A stretch of DNA of 64,000 bases from Pleurocapsa sp. PCC 7319 (GCF_000332195.1 NZ_KB235922.1:2070211-2134210), one strand, 5' to 3'; numbered from the stretch's first letter, positions 19,590-28,098 are shown. Made by a program: numbers and translations. Notes: generated by a model from the letters alone, not told the origin.

Positions 19590-19888
19590 TGCTACTTATC
19601 CCGATATTTAAGCAAAATTGAATTAGCAATCATGAGCTTATGAACTTATGTGAACTATATTAATAATTCTGTAGCAATAATTTTTTTTGCGTGTGAGATT
19701 TAATTTTATTTAATCTTTTGACCGAGTTACGAGTTCAGAAAAAAAATCTATCTTTTTTGAGACGTACTACTTTAATAAAACCCTCAATCCGAATTGGATC
19801 GTAATCGCCGATCTTGTAATCGTTATCAAATGTTTACTAAGATCCAAAAAACAAAATCAAGTAATAAAGAATTAAAAATCTCACTTTT
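19590..19888. other. 299-base AT-rich divergent spacer
   Basis: Separates the sensor (minus) and the methyltransferase (plus); presumably holds both promoters. No hairpin with a T-run and no conserved operator recognised. Confidence 0.4.
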
Positions 19889-20536
19889 ATGCTGCGTCCC
19901 GAGCAAAGAACTAAACTAGACGATACTAACGATTTAGATTTTTACGACTACCCTCGTTTTGTGACTCATGTTGACTCAGGGTTTATCGATCGCCTAACTA
20001 ATCTTTATCGAGAACAACTAAAGCCCAACACCCGTATTTTGGATTTAATGAGTAGTTGGGTATCTCATTTACCTGATGACATACAGTTTGCTCATGTCGA
20101 GGGTCACGGTATGAATGAGGAGGAGTTAGCCAAAAATCCTCAGTTAGACCATTATTTTCTGCAAAATCTCAATCACAACCCTAAATTACCTTTAGAGGAC
20201 GCTGATTTTGATGCTGTTTTAGTTACCGTTTCCATACAGTATTTACAGTATCCTGAAGCAGTTTTGTCAGAAATTTATCGTGTGCTGAAACCTGATGGTG
20301 TAGTAATTATTAGCTTTTCTAATCGCATGTTTTATCAAAAGGCGATCGCGGCTTGGCGAGATGGTACAGATACCGACAGAGTAAATTTGGTTCGGAAATA
20401 TTTTCAGTCAGTAGATGGTTTTAGTCAGCCAGAAGTAGTAGTACATCAATCACCCTTGCCAGGTGTGCTGCAAATGCTAGGACTGGCAGGAGGCGATCCC
20501 TTTTATGCTGCGATCGCCCGTAAAAAAAGCAATTAG
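19889..20536 (+). CDS. Class I SAM-dependent methyltransferase-like protein
   Basis: 215 residues. ILDLMSSWVSHLP resembles motif I of class I methyltransferases, although the usual Gly-rich loop (GxGxG) is replaced by MSSWVS. DADFDAVLVTVSIQYLQYPE and EIYRVLKPDGVVIISFSNRMF are the post-I and motif IV/V strands of the UbiE/methyltransferase_11 group. The altered glycine loop is normal for a cyanobacterial/plastid subfamily of this fold. Substrate unknown; probably a small molecule. Monocistronic in appearance. Confidence 0.75.
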   Translation: MLRPEQRTKLDDTNDLDFYDYPRFVTHVDSGFIDRLTNLYREQLKPNTRILDLMSSWVSHLPDDIQFAHVEGHGMNEEELAKNPQLDHYFLQNLNHNPKLPLEDADFDAVLVTVSIQYLQYPEAVLSEIYRVLKPDGVVIISFSNRMFYQKAIAAWRDGTDTDRVNLVRKYFQSVDGFSQPEVVVHQSPLPGVLQMLGLAGGDPFYAAIARKKSN

Positions 20537-20537
20537 C

Positions 20538-20715
20538 GCGAGTTCGGAATTTGGAATTCGGAATTCGGAGTTCTGATTTACCTAAAAGACCGTAACTCAA
20601 AAACTTATGGCTGATAGCTGATAGTGAGACACTTCGTTGCGAGGGTTCTCCTCGTTAAAGAAAGTGTCGTTGGCAGAGCCTTCTCGAAGAGTACCCGAAG
20701 GGCTGATAGCTGATA
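20538..20715. repeat. Repeat-rich spacer (heptamer repeat plus palindromic elements)
   Basis: Contains tandem 7-base GGAATTC/GGAGTTC units (20538-20574). A stem GACACTT...AAAGTGTC lies at about 20625-20670. A TTCTCGAAGAGTACCCGAAGG element follows, flanked by GCTGATAGCTGATAG direct repeats. It has no ORF and looks like stacked small mobile repeats between convergent genes. Confidence 0.75.
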
Positions 20716-20720
20716 GCTAT

Positions 20721-21311
20721 CTATGAAGACATAATCTCTTTTCCTACAGCCTTATATTTATTCCAGCCAATATAGGCTCGGCGGTCAGGGAAATCTTTGA
20801 CAATTACCCCGCGACTCGGCGATCGCTGAAAAGCTACTAAAAGAGGAATTTCATCTTTAAACATGGGAAGCTGTGCTTCTTCCAGAAACTTTTTAGCTTC
20901 TCTACCATTTTTAGTGCGAGAGTCTACCTTAGTTAACAGTACTTTATAGTTGGCGTCGAGGTTTTTTAACAACTCTACTGCCTTGACAGTGGTGTCTAAA
21001 TCCAGGTGATTAGGAGTTGTGGGCAAGATCAACATATCACTACCAGCAGCCAAGTCCTCTAATTCCTCAGGTTCAGGTCTAGCTTGAGTATCAATAATAA
21101 TGTGAGTAAACTTCTTAATCAAACCCGGTGCACCAGCTTGAGATGCCACATAAAAGGGCAACTTATCTTCTCTAGACCAAACCAAAGCAGAACGATTTTT
21201 GTCCGCGTCAATTAGTAATGTTGGTGCTAGGGTTTGAAAATAAGCAGCTAAGTGAACCGCCGTTGTGGTCTTACCCACTCCTCCCTTCAAAGCAGTTATT
21301 GCAATAATCAT
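20721..21311 (-). CDS. Orphan ParA/MinD-like ATPase
   Basis: 196 residues, at the short end of the family. A deviant Walker A motif, LKGGVGKTTTAVHLA, starts at residue 8 with both lysines present. Walker A' is in LLIDADKNRSALVW and Walker B in HIIIDTQARPE. Such ATPases position plasmids, chromosomes or protein complexes by ATP-dependent gradients on the nucleoid. No parB-like or mcdB-like partner and no parS-like site is adjacent. Its cargo is therefore unknown; chromosomally encoded single ParAs of this size are common in cyanobacteria. Confidence 0.88.
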   Translation of the reverse strand: MIIAITALKGGVGKTTTAVHLAAYFQTLAPTLLIDADKNRSALVWSREDKLPFYVASQAGAPGLIKKFTHIIIDTQARPEPEELEDLAAGSDMLILPTTPNHLDLDTTVKAVELLKNLDANYKVLLTKVDSRTKNGREAKKFLEEAQLPMFKDEIPLLVAFQRSPSRGVIVKDFPDRRAYIGWNKYKAVGKEIMSS

Positions 21312-21539
21312 CGGCTGCCAAAGAAATAAGTTTATTTAGTAGTAGTAGTTTACCTATAAGAGTGTCTTACGCGGTGAGATGTGATTGTACCTTGTAAATA
21401 TATAACTTCTTTGTTACATTAATTTACATAAATTAATAATGCCAGCAGTCTAAAGTTTTAGACACACTAGCTTATTTCTTTTGACCAAGTTTGTTTATTG
21501 TCAGTTTGACTGCAGACAAAATTGGTCTCTTATGTAAAC

Positions 21540-21698
21540 TAGTTAGCTGCTGTCTTCACAGTATGTAAATTATATAGATTTAGCTGTACTTGTGTTAGAC
21601 ATTTGCTGAGTCCGTCTTAGTAGAAGCAGCCTGTAGTTGGTCAATATTGATTTCTCCTGAATTATTAGTTCCTCGGTTGGTCAGCCGAGGATTTTTTT
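21540..21698 (+). ncRNA. Candidate small RNA ending in an intrinsic terminator
   Basis: Inferred only from the free-standing terminator at 21671-21698 with no plus-strand CDS before it. A TTGACT box at 21506-21511 and TATGTA at 21531-21536 could be a promoter, although the spacing of 19 is long. The 5' end is a guess. The internal TTGGTCA near 21639 repeats the loop side of the terminator stem. I do not recognise a known cyanobacterial sRNA family. Confidence 0.3.
21671..21698 (+). terminator. Intrinsic terminator
   Basis: CCTCGG-TTGGTCAG-CCGAGG followed by ATTTTTTT. A GC-rich stem with a T-run is a textbook rho-independent terminator on the plus strand. Confidence 0.85.
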
Positions 21699-21940
21699 GG
21701 TAGTTACTTAACTGTCAGAGATTGCTACAATTGTCGATCTATTTAAATCGTACAAAAAGTATTAGGAAATGCGTTGAGATAGCTTATATAGGAATTAAAC
21801 TCTGCAACATTGAAAATCTAAACTTACATTTAGTTCTAGTCTACCGTTATTATTTAATCTTACTTGGCATTCTGTTCAATTACGATAGCCTACTATTCAA
21901 ACAACTGGTTGTAATGCTCTCTGGAGGAAATTAAATCACC

Positions 21941-23866
21941 GTGTCTTCTGAAATTATGTTACAGAAACCTAAGCCTCAAAATACTCAGGCGATCGCCAAG
22001 TCATTTTTATCAGGGGTAGCAAAAGCCGCAGGGGGAACTGTATTGGGCATTACAATGATTACTAGTGCCGTAGCTGCTGGAGGTTTAGTTGGTTTAGCAT
22101 TTAGTTTTCGCAACCTTCCTGATGTTAGGGTGTTACGTAGTTATGTCCCTGCTGAAACTAGCTATGTCTATGATATTAATGGCAAAATTCTCACCAGGTT
22201 ACACGGTGAAGCTAACCGAGAAAGTGCTTCTTTAGATCAAATTGCCCCGGAACTAAAATTAGCAGTAGTGGCAGTCGAAGATAGTAGTTTTTATCGTCAT
22301 AATGGTCTAAATCCTTACAGTATTGGTCGTGCAGCGTTAGTTAACTATCAAAAAGGGGGAGTATCTGAGGGTGCTTCCACTTTAACTATGCAGTTGGTCA
22401 AAAACCTATTTTTAACTCGTGAGCGTACCTTTAGTCGTAAGTTGGCTGAAGCCATCTTGGCTATTCGAGTAGAGCAGGTTTTTTCTAAAAACGAAATTCT
22501 AGAAATGTACCTCAATAATATTTATTGGGGTCATAATAATTACGGAATTCAAACCGCTGCTGAAAGCTACTTTAATAAGAGTGCTTCCGAGCTTAACTTA
22601 GCGGAAGCTGCAGTGCTAGCTGGTTTAATTCAAGCTCCAGAGCAGTATAGTCCTTTTTTGAACTATGCAAATACGAAAAAGAGACAGGCAGCAGTCTTGG
22701 CAAGAATGCGTACTTTAAACTGGATCACCCCAGAAGAGGAAGAAGCTGCTCGAAAAGCTCCTTTGATGGTGGGCAAACCAACAGCTTGGCGCAGGAGTAA
22801 GTCACCTTTTATTACTGAAGCTGTAACCAAGGAACTAGAAGAGCGATTTGGGAAAGATAAGGTTCTTCAAGGTGGTATTAGAGTCCAAACAACGATTGAT
22901 ATGAACTTCCAAAAAATGGCAGAAGAATCTGTGAAAGAGAACCACCAAATTCTTCAGCGCTGGGGGTTAAGAGCAGATCAGATTGCTTTAGCCGCAGTAG
23001 ATCCTCGCACTCATTTTGTTAAAGCATTAGTGGGAGGAGTTGACTTCAAATCTAGCCAATTTAATCGTGCAGTTCAATCTCGCAGACAGCCAGGTTCTTC
23101 TTTCAAACCTTTTGTTTACTATGCTGCTTTGGCAAGTGGTAAATATACTCCCGGCACTACTATTAATGATGCTCCAGTCAGCTACCCTATTCCTGGGGGT
23201 ATTTATCGCCCTCAAAACTACGGTGGAAAACAAGATTTTGCGGGTATCATGTCTCTTTCAACCTCTTTAATTCAATCTCGCAATATTCCTGCTGTTAAAT
23301 TAGGAAAAGCAGTAGGGTTAGAGAAAGTAATTGAAATCTGTCGTCAGCTGGGAATTGAGAGTCCGATGCAACCAGTAATTTCTTTGCCTTTGGGTTCGAT
23401 CGGAGTTACCCCTTTAGAAATGGCGGGAGCTTTTGCTACTTTTGCTAATAACGGTTGGCAATCTGATACGACGGTTATTTTGCAAGTTACTGATAGCAAA
23501 GGTAATATTTTGCTAGATAATACTCCTGAACCCAAACGAGTACTAGATCCTTGGGCAACTGCAAGTTTGACTACGATGTTAAAAGGGGTGCTACAACCTG
23601 GAGGGACTGGCAAAAACGCTAATATAGGTCGCCCTGCAGCAGGAAAAACTGGAACCACTTCTTCAGAGCGAGATGTTTGGTTTGTTGGCTATGTACCTCA
23701 ATTAGCTACGGCTGTCTGGGTCGGTAATGATAACTATCAAAGTATGGGTAAAGGAATCACAGGAGGTGATTTTGCTGCTCCTGTTTGGCGTTCTTTCATG
23801 CTCAAGGCACTAGAAGACGAGCCTGTTAAATATTTTCCCGCAGCTTCTAATTTTACTCGTCCCTAA
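21941..23866 (+). CDS. Class A penicillin-binding protein (transglycosylase/transpeptidase)
   Basis: 641 residues, GTG start after CTGGAGGAAAT; an in-frame ATG lies five codons later at 21956. One membrane anchor (about 36-58). GT51 transglycosylase domain with the catalytic AVEDSSFYRHNG and GASTLTMQLVKNL motifs. Transpeptidase domain with QPGSSFKPFVYYAAL (SxxK nucleophile), SRNIPAVK (SxN) and KTGTTSSERDVWFVGY (KTG). It polymerises and crosslinks peptidoglycan in the periplasm. Cyanobacteria usually carry several such paralogues. Monocistronic: the next gene is convergent after 57 bases. Confidence 0.95.
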   Translation: MSSEIMLQKPKPQNTQAIAKSFLSGVAKAAGGTVLGITMITSAVAAGGLVGLAFSFRNLPDVRVLRSYVPAETSYVYDINGKILTRLHGEANRESASLDQIAPELKLAVVAVEDSSFYRHNGLNPYSIGRAALVNYQKGGVSEGASTLTMQLVKNLFLTRERTFSRKLAEAILAIRVEQVFSKNEILEMYLNNIYWGHNNYGIQTAAESYFNKSASELNLAEAAVLAGLIQAPEQYSPFLNYANTKKRQAAVLARMRTLNWITPEEEEAARKAPLMVGKPTAWRRSKSPFITEAVTKELEERFGKDKVLQGGIRVQTTIDMNFQKMAEESVKENHQILQRWGLRADQIALAAVDPRTHFVKALVGGVDFKSSQFNRAVQSRRQPGSSFKPFVYYAALASGKYTPGTTINDAPVSYPIPGGIYRPQNYGGKQDFAGIMSLSTSLIQSRNIPAVKLGKAVGLEKVIEICRQLGIESPMQPVISLPLGSIGVTPLEMAGAFATFANNGWQSDTTVILQVTDSKGNILLDNTPEPKRVLDPWATASLTTMLKGVLQPGGTGKNANIGRPAAGKTGTTSSERDVWFVGYVPQLATAVWVGNDNYQSMGKGITGGDFAAPVWRSFMLKALEDEPVKYFPAASNFTRP

Positions 23867-23923
23867 CTAGAGAGATAAAGAGTGAATAACAACCAGCCAT
23901 TTACTCAATCTCAACTTGTTGAC

Positions 23924-24241
23924 TTAGGGTTGAATTTCAGCTTTCATTCTTTTAAGAGTTACTTCCATCTGGTCAAACATCTGCTGAGGGGTCATACCAA
24001 ATTGGTTTAATTGGGTTTTCAGCTGTTGTACGGTCATTTGTGCCATGAAGTCTTCGGAAAGCTCAAAACGCTTCATAAAAATACGATAGCGTTCCATTAG
24101 CTCTTCCATCTTTTCGATGAACATTTTCTTGCCTTCGCGATCAAATTTACCGTATTCGCCACCCAATTGCATCAAAGACTGATAGTCTTCAAATAGTTTT
24201 TTGGCTTCTTCTTGGACTACTTGAGAATCAAAAAATCCCAT
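23924..24241 (-). CDS. DUF1825 family protein
   Basis: 105 residues, almost entirely helical and charged, starting MGFFDSQVVQEEAKKLFEDY and containing RFELSEDFMAQMTVQQLKTQL. This matches DUF1825, a small protein conserved across cyanobacteria with no assigned function. No signal peptide or membrane helix. It stands alone, convergent with the penicillin-binding protein gene. Confidence 0.85.
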   Translation of the reverse strand: MGFFDSQVVQEEAKKLFEDYQSLMQLGGEYGKFDREGKKMFIEKMEELMERYRIFMKRFELSEDFMAQMTVQQLKTQLNQFGMTPQQMFDQMEVTLKRMKAEIQP

Positions 24242-24727
24242 AATGCTTACTTAACTTCCTCAAACTTTTAAACTTGATTATTAAACAGCCTAAAACTAAA
24301 TTATATTAATTTTTGGATTTATATTTCCTATTGTAAAGCAGTCAAAAATCCAAGTAAAATACGGTTTACCGCATACATTAGAAATTCTCTTCTGATCTTA
24401 TCTAACCCCAGCAATTCTCGTTACAGACAAAATGATAATTGCTGTTGAGCTTGATTTTTGTTTGAACCTCACGTACTACAAATCTTCACGGCATCCTCAA
24501 AATATTTTTTCATAATCAGGCTAGGAGCTTCAAAAGAATCAAACAATTACATAATGGAGGTCACAATGACACTTAGTAAATGGCAACCATTTAAAGAATA
24601 AAGTGGTCAAAGTCAATTTAGAAGATAGTTAGTAAATTTCTAGTAGTTATCTGTTAAATGATGTTTCTTCAAAGTTAACCGCAAACATAGCCGTATTTGA
24701 GCAAAATTAATACGGAGGAAAAAAATC
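24242..24727. other. 486-base spacer upstream of psbA
   Basis: AT-rich divergent spacer between the DUF1825 gene and psbA. It contains an 11-codon reading frame with its own ribosome-binding site at 24556-24601 and the psbA ribosome-binding site at about 24713-24719. No heat-shock CIRCE element or strong terminator was seen. Confidence 0.5.
24566..24601 (+). CDS. 11-residue micro-ORF resembling the Hsp20 N-terminus
   Basis: ATG preceded at ideal spacing by GGAGG (24556-24560) encodes MTLSKWQPFKE then TAA. Cyanobacterial Hsp20/alpha-crystallin proteins typically begin with M(A/T)LVRWQPFRE followed by a helix; here the frame stops exactly at that Glu and the following bases do not continue the family. 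It is either the relic of an hsp20 gene whose body was lost, or a leader peptide upstream of psbA (ATG at 24728). The identification rests on 11 residues only. Confidence 0.45.
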   Translation: MTLSKWQPFKE

Positions 24728-25810
24728 ATGAATGCTTTTGTTAGACGACGTTCGGAACTAGATTTTCTTGATATTTGGGAGAACTTTTGTCAGTGGATTA
24801 CCAGCACTAAGAACCGCATTTATATTGGTTGGTTTGGCGTGTTAATGATTCCCACGCTTTTAGTTGCCACCATTTGTTTTATCTTGGCTTTCATCGCTGC
24901 ACCTGCTGTTGATGTTGATGGAATTCGCGAACCTGTAATTGGTTCTTTGCTGGGAGGTAACAATATAATTACTGCCGCTATTGTGCCTACTTCGGCGGCG
25001 ATCGGACTGCACTTCTATCCGATTTGGGAAGCTAGTTCTCTAGATGAATGGCTTTACAACGGTGGCTGTTATCAGCTAATTGTCTTTCATTTTCTGATTG
25101 CTATCTGGTGCTACCTGGGAAGACAGTGGGAACTCAGCTATCGTGAAGGTTTACGTCCTTGGATTGCTACCGCTTTTTCGGCTCCAGTGGCAGCAGCAAC
25201 TGCGGTACTGTTGGTTTATCCTATTGGTCAGGGAAGCTTTTCCGAAGGCTTACCTTTAGGAATTGCTGGAACTTTTCATTTCATGTTGGCGTTTCAGGCT
25301 GACCATAATATTTTGATGAATCCGTTTCATATGTTAGGAGTGACTGGAGTATTTGGTGGTGCATTATTAGCTGCTTTACATGGCTCTTTAGTAACTTCAA
25401 CTTTGATTCGAGAAACTACTGAAACTGAATCTGCCGATAAAGGTTACAAGTTTGGTCAGAAAGAGGTTACGTACAACTATTTGGCAGGACACTATGGATT
25501 TTTGGGTCGGTTACTTATTCCTTGGTTTGCTAGTAGCAACCATCGAGCTTTTCATTTTTTCTTAGTAGCCTTACCCACTATTGGTATTTGGTGTGCAGCA
25601 GTAGGGGTAAGTACGATGGCATTTAACCTCAATGGCTTTAACTTCAATCAATCAATTTTGGATAGTCAAGGTCGAGTCATCTATAGCCATGCAGATTTAT
25701 TAAATCGAGCTAACTTGGGCATCCAAGCTATGCATTCTCCCAATGCTCATCACTTTCCATTAATTTTAGCTGGTGGTGAACCGATTACTATCAGTTCAAT
25801 TAGTAGTTAG
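24728..25810 (+). CDS. psbA: Divergent photosystem II D1 protein (rogue/sentinel type)
   Basis: 360 residues, strongly D1-like along its length. Kept (standard D1 numbering): redox-active Tyr161 (here Y164), its partner His190 (H193), chlorophyll ligand His198 (H201), Gln130 (Q133), His332 (H336), His337 (H341). Changed: Asp170 to Glu (E173), Glu189 to Asp (D192), His195 to Asn (N198), Glu333 to Ser (S337), Asp342 to Ile (I346). Several Mn4CaO5 ligands are therefore lost, the signature of rogue/sentinel D1, which is thought to yield photosystem II unable to oxidise water. The residues before RQW are YLG, not the QD pair reported for chlorophyll f synthase, so ChlF is unlikely. Start at ATG 24728 after GGAGGAAAAAA. 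The N-terminal extension also differs from standard D1. Confidence 0.93.
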   Translation: MNAFVRRRSELDFLDIWENFCQWITSTKNRIYIGWFGVLMIPTLLVATICFILAFIAAPAVDVDGIREPVIGSLLGGNNIITAAIVPTSAAIGLHFYPIWEASSLDEWLYNGGCYQLIVFHFLIAIWCYLGRQWELSYREGLRPWIATAFSAPVAAATAVLLVYPIGQGSFSEGLPLGIAGTFHFMLAFQADHNILMNPFHMLGVTGVFGGALLAALHGSLVTSTLIRETTETESADKGYKFGQKEVTYNYLAGHYGFLGRLLIPWFASSNHRAFHFFLVALPTIGIWCAAVGVSTMAFNLNGFNFNQSILDSQGRVIYSHADLLNRANLGIQAMHSPNAHHFPLILAGGEPITISSISS

Positions 25811-25913
25811 TTGAGAGTTTTTCAGAGCAAAACTCATCAAAAATTTTATTCTTCCTCAAACTACTGAGCAGATTTGGTCTAGCTTTTATAAAATACCTAT
25901 CTCTGGGGCAGTA

Positions 25914-26237
25914 GTGACTATTCTAGCGATTTTGCAAACTATCTTAGCGATCGCTCTCATTGTCGGATTTTTGTGTCCGATTGTCTATGGTATTGCTTTA
26001 GGTATTAATGCAGTAACTTTTATTTCTACCTGGCAACAGTTATTAGATCCTTGGGGTTTGGCTTCGGGAGCATCTAGCAATCATCTGTTTTTAGCTGGTA
26101 TACCAGTATTAGCAGGGTTTATTGCTCTATTTCTCTTGCACCCTTGGGATCTTTGGTCAATAGATGGTTGGCTAAAGCACAAACGTACTCTTGGTCGTCA
26201 TCGCGAACTACAAGAACCGGTTGATGCGACGCACTAG
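25914..26237 (+). CDS. Small two-helix membrane protein downstream of rogue psbA
   Basis: 107 residues from a GTG start (GGGG five bases upstream); the frame is open about 100 bases further upstream but offers no ATG. Helices at about 4-31 (LAIALIVGFLCPIVYGIALGI) and 57-76 (LFLAGIPVLAGFIALFLLHPW) flank a polar loop, followed by a basic tail. Family not recognised. It begins 103 bases after rogue psbA on the same strand with no terminator between them, so cotranscription is plausible, but a role in photosystem II is only inference. Confidence 0.6.
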   Translation: MTILAILQTILAIALIVGFLCPIVYGIALGINAVTFISTWQQLLDPWGLASGASSNHLFLAGIPVLAGFIALFLLHPWDLWSIDGWLKHKRTLGRHRELQEPVDATH

Positions 26238-26267
26238 AAGTAACCTTTGTTCAAAGTTAAAACCACT

Positions 26268-26418
26268 TTGCGGTTAGCTAATAAGTAGGTAGACATAATA
26301 ATTTATAAAACCCAGGTAGTTAATTTTTTCCCTATCACCCATCCCCTAACCCCTAACCCCGGCAAAAACCGTTTTCTATTTAATTTCACCCACCTACTTA
26401 ACTGGTAGTTAACCGCAA
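26268..26418. repeat. MITE-like element with imperfect terminal inverted repeats
   Basis: TTGCGGTTA-CTAATAAGTAGGT at 26268-26292 is matched by the reverse complement of CACCTACTTAACTGGTAGTTAACCGCAA at 26391-26418. The interior has no ORF but includes CCCCTAACCCCTAACCCC, another 7-base repeat. Size about 150 bases. Confidence 0.55.
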
Positions 26419-26869
26419 GTACAAATTAGAAGATTTAACTGTTTATTAAATAAGGTAATAAGTTTGTGGAATTAAAATCGATATCAATAGATATTTCTGA
26501 AGGAGCTAATTTAATTCTCGGTCAGACTCACTTTATCAAAACCGTAGAAGATCTCTATGAAATTATGGTAGGAACATCCTCTCAGGTGAAGTTTGGAATT
26601 GCTTTCTGCGAAGCTTCAGGAGAATGTTTAATTCGTGCAGTTGGCAATGACTCCAGTCTTCAAGAACAGGCGATCGCTAATGCTCAGGCACTGGGAGCGG
26701 GGCATAGTTTTATCATCTTGCTCCAAGATGCTTATCCGATTAATTTTCTCAATGCTATTAAGCAATGCCCAGAAGTCTGCAACATTTATTGTGCTACAGC
26801 CAACCCCGTAGAAGTAATCATCGCCGAAACTCAACAAGGTCGAGGTATTCTGGGGGTGATAGATGGTTA

Positions 26870-28017
26870 TACTCTAGACGGTTGAGATCTGGACTTTTTT
26901 GAAGGACTGAAAATTCCAACTCAGTAGGCTCTCCAATTTCTCCTGATGTTCTGTGTTGGCGTTCTCAATGCAGTCGGCAATGGCGCTTTTGAAAGAAGCA
27001 AAATCTTCGTAGTACTTGGAGTACAAGCACTCATGGCGCACAAAGCGCCATAATCTCTCAATTAAGTTCAGATGGGGAGAGTAGGAGGGTAAGTACAACA
27101 GCTCAATCCCCAAAAAGCCAGCTACATCCTTGACAAAGCGACACTTTTGATAGCGGGCATTATCCAGGACGAGGGTGATCGGAATGTCCAAATCTAGCTC
27201 AGACAAATGCACCAACAATTCGCACACTGTTTCGGCATTGATATAGGTCTCATTGGTGACGCTCACCACTTCTTTAGTGACGGCATTAATCGCTCCCAAG
27301 ACATTGAAGCGCTTGCGACCCGAAGGGGAGCGCATAAATATGCGGGTAAAACACCAGATGAATCCTAAATAGGCTCGATGGACAAAGTGAGCGGCATCAA
27401 CAAAGAAAACGGCTTTCTTTCCTGCTTTGGCCTCTTCTAGTAATGGTTCCAGCTTTTGCTGACGGAAGTTTTCTTGCTCTTCAATCTTGTCGGGGTCTGA
27501 CCCTTTGCCAGGGACAAAGCCCACCTTTCGACAGCCCATGCCGATACGGTAGAGAAAAGCCCTAATTTGTGTGGGATTGCGCTTGATTCCCGTGAGTTCT
27601 TCGATTTTGGCCTGGGCTTCAGCCACCTTTCGCGGCGGATGCTCCTGGAAGTAGACCTCAATAGTTTTGACCTGCTCATTGAGCTGACTGGGCTTCCCTT
27701 TGTAGTTCAATTGCTTCAGTTGCTCTATTCCTCCTTGCTGATACTGTCGAACATAGCTAACTAAGGTCGTTTTACTAATTTGGCATAAGCGACGAATCTC
27801 TTGATGGGATAGCCTCCGACTTTTCAGGTAGAGCACTTCCATCTTCTTTTGTACTCGGGGATGGGGATGATGATAGCGTTCGTAATTTAGCTGTTGAATT
27901 TCTTCTTCGCTGAACTCAATCTGGATCATATCTCGCCACTCTTCTTCAGTTGAATACTGCCGCATTATCCCACCTCAGCCCATCTCAAAAAAGTCCACTA
28001 TTCACCCGCTCGGAGTA
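26870..28017 (-). mobile_element. IS630-family insertion sequence, complete, 1148 bp
   Basis: Ends: left TATACTCTAGACGG...TGGACTTTTTTGA and right (reverse complement) TATACTCCGAGCGG...TGGACTTTTTTGA, an imperfect inverted repeat of about 33 bases. Flanking TA dinucleotides at 26868-26869 and 28018-28019 are the target duplication expected of the IS630/Tc1/mariner group. The boundary is fixed because only TA removal restores the interrupted kinase frame. Carries one transposase gene filling nearly the whole element. Confidence 0.93.
26874..27965 (-). CDS. IS630-family transposase, intact
   Basis: 363 residues in one frame. The N-terminal half carries helix-turn-helix segments (RRLSHQEIRRLCQISKTTL, then a second winged-helix part). 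The C-terminal half is a DDE_3 catalytic domain with Asp in FFVDAAHF, Asp in LVLDNARYQ and the third acidic residue in HLNLIERLWRF, spaced as in IS630/Tc1. The stop lies within the left inverted repeat. Full length with all three catalytic residues, so probably active; it cut the neighbouring kinase gene. Confidence 0.95.
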   Translation of the reverse strand: MRQYSTEEEWRDMIQIEFSEEEIQQLNYERYHHPHPRVQKKMEVLYLKSRRLSHQEIRRLCQISKTTLVSYVRQYQQGGIEQLKQLNYKGKPSQLNEQVKTIEVYFQEHPPRKVAEAQAKIEELTGIKRNPTQIRAFLYRIGMGCRKVGFVPGKGSDPDKIEEQENFRQQKLEPLLEEAKAGKKAVFFVDAAHFVHRAYLGFIWCFTRIFMRSPSGRKRFNVLGAINAVTKEVVSVTNETYINAETVCELLVHLSELDLDIPITLVLDNARYQKCRFVKDVAGFLGIELLYLPSYSPHLNLIERLWRFVRHECLYSKYYEDFASFKSAIADCIENANTEHQEKLESLLSWNFQSFKKVQISTV

Positions 28018-28098
28018 TATTCACCCCGGGGAGTAGAACAACAAGAAGATATTGATGCACGTCAAAATTTGCTGCGTCAGATTGGCTATAAGTTATAA

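Larger units (their letters stand above)
21312..21940. other. 629-base spacer upstream of the penicillin-binding protein
   Basis: Long AT-rich gap between divergent parA and pbp genes. It holds a strong plus-strand intrinsic terminator at 21671-21698, although no plus-strand CDS lies upstream of it. That suggests a small RNA gene within about 21500-21698. The segment from 21699 to the pbp start is AT-rich and probably the pbp promoter. Confidence 0.5.
26466..28098 (+). pseudogene. Adenosine-specific kinase (DUF355) gene split by an IS630-type insertion
   Basis: Codons 26466-26869 encode the N-terminal 134 residues of an adenosine-specific kinase-like protein (start MELKSISIDISEGANLILGQ; late motif RGILGVIDGY). 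The frame is then interrupted by a 1148-base element and stops at 26885 inside it. Removing the element and one TA copy gives GGT TAT TCA CCC CGG GGA GTA, which continues in frame to a TAA at 28096-28098. The C-terminus SPRGVEQQEDIDARQNLLRQ then IGYKL completes a 160-residue protein, the family's usual length. The family was named from an archaeal structure that binds adenosine/AMP; its physiological role is unclear. The insertion should inactivate it, unless the 139-residue truncated product keeps activity. Confidence 0.92.

Noticed and set aside
21722-21934. 70-codon plus-strand reading frame upstream of the penicillin-binding protein
   Set aside because: Low-complexity AT-driven sequence with no ribosome-binding site at its start and no recognisable domain; the region is better read as promoter DNA.
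24728-25810. Chlorophyll f synthase (ChlF) assignment for the divergent psbA
   Set aside because: The QD pair reported for ChlF before the RQW segment is absent (LG is present) and no far-red gene cluster is nearby.
26868-28021. Four-base TATA target duplication for the IS630 element
   Set aside because: Keeping TATA would put the rebuilt kinase gene out of frame with an early stop; a TA duplication restores it exactly.
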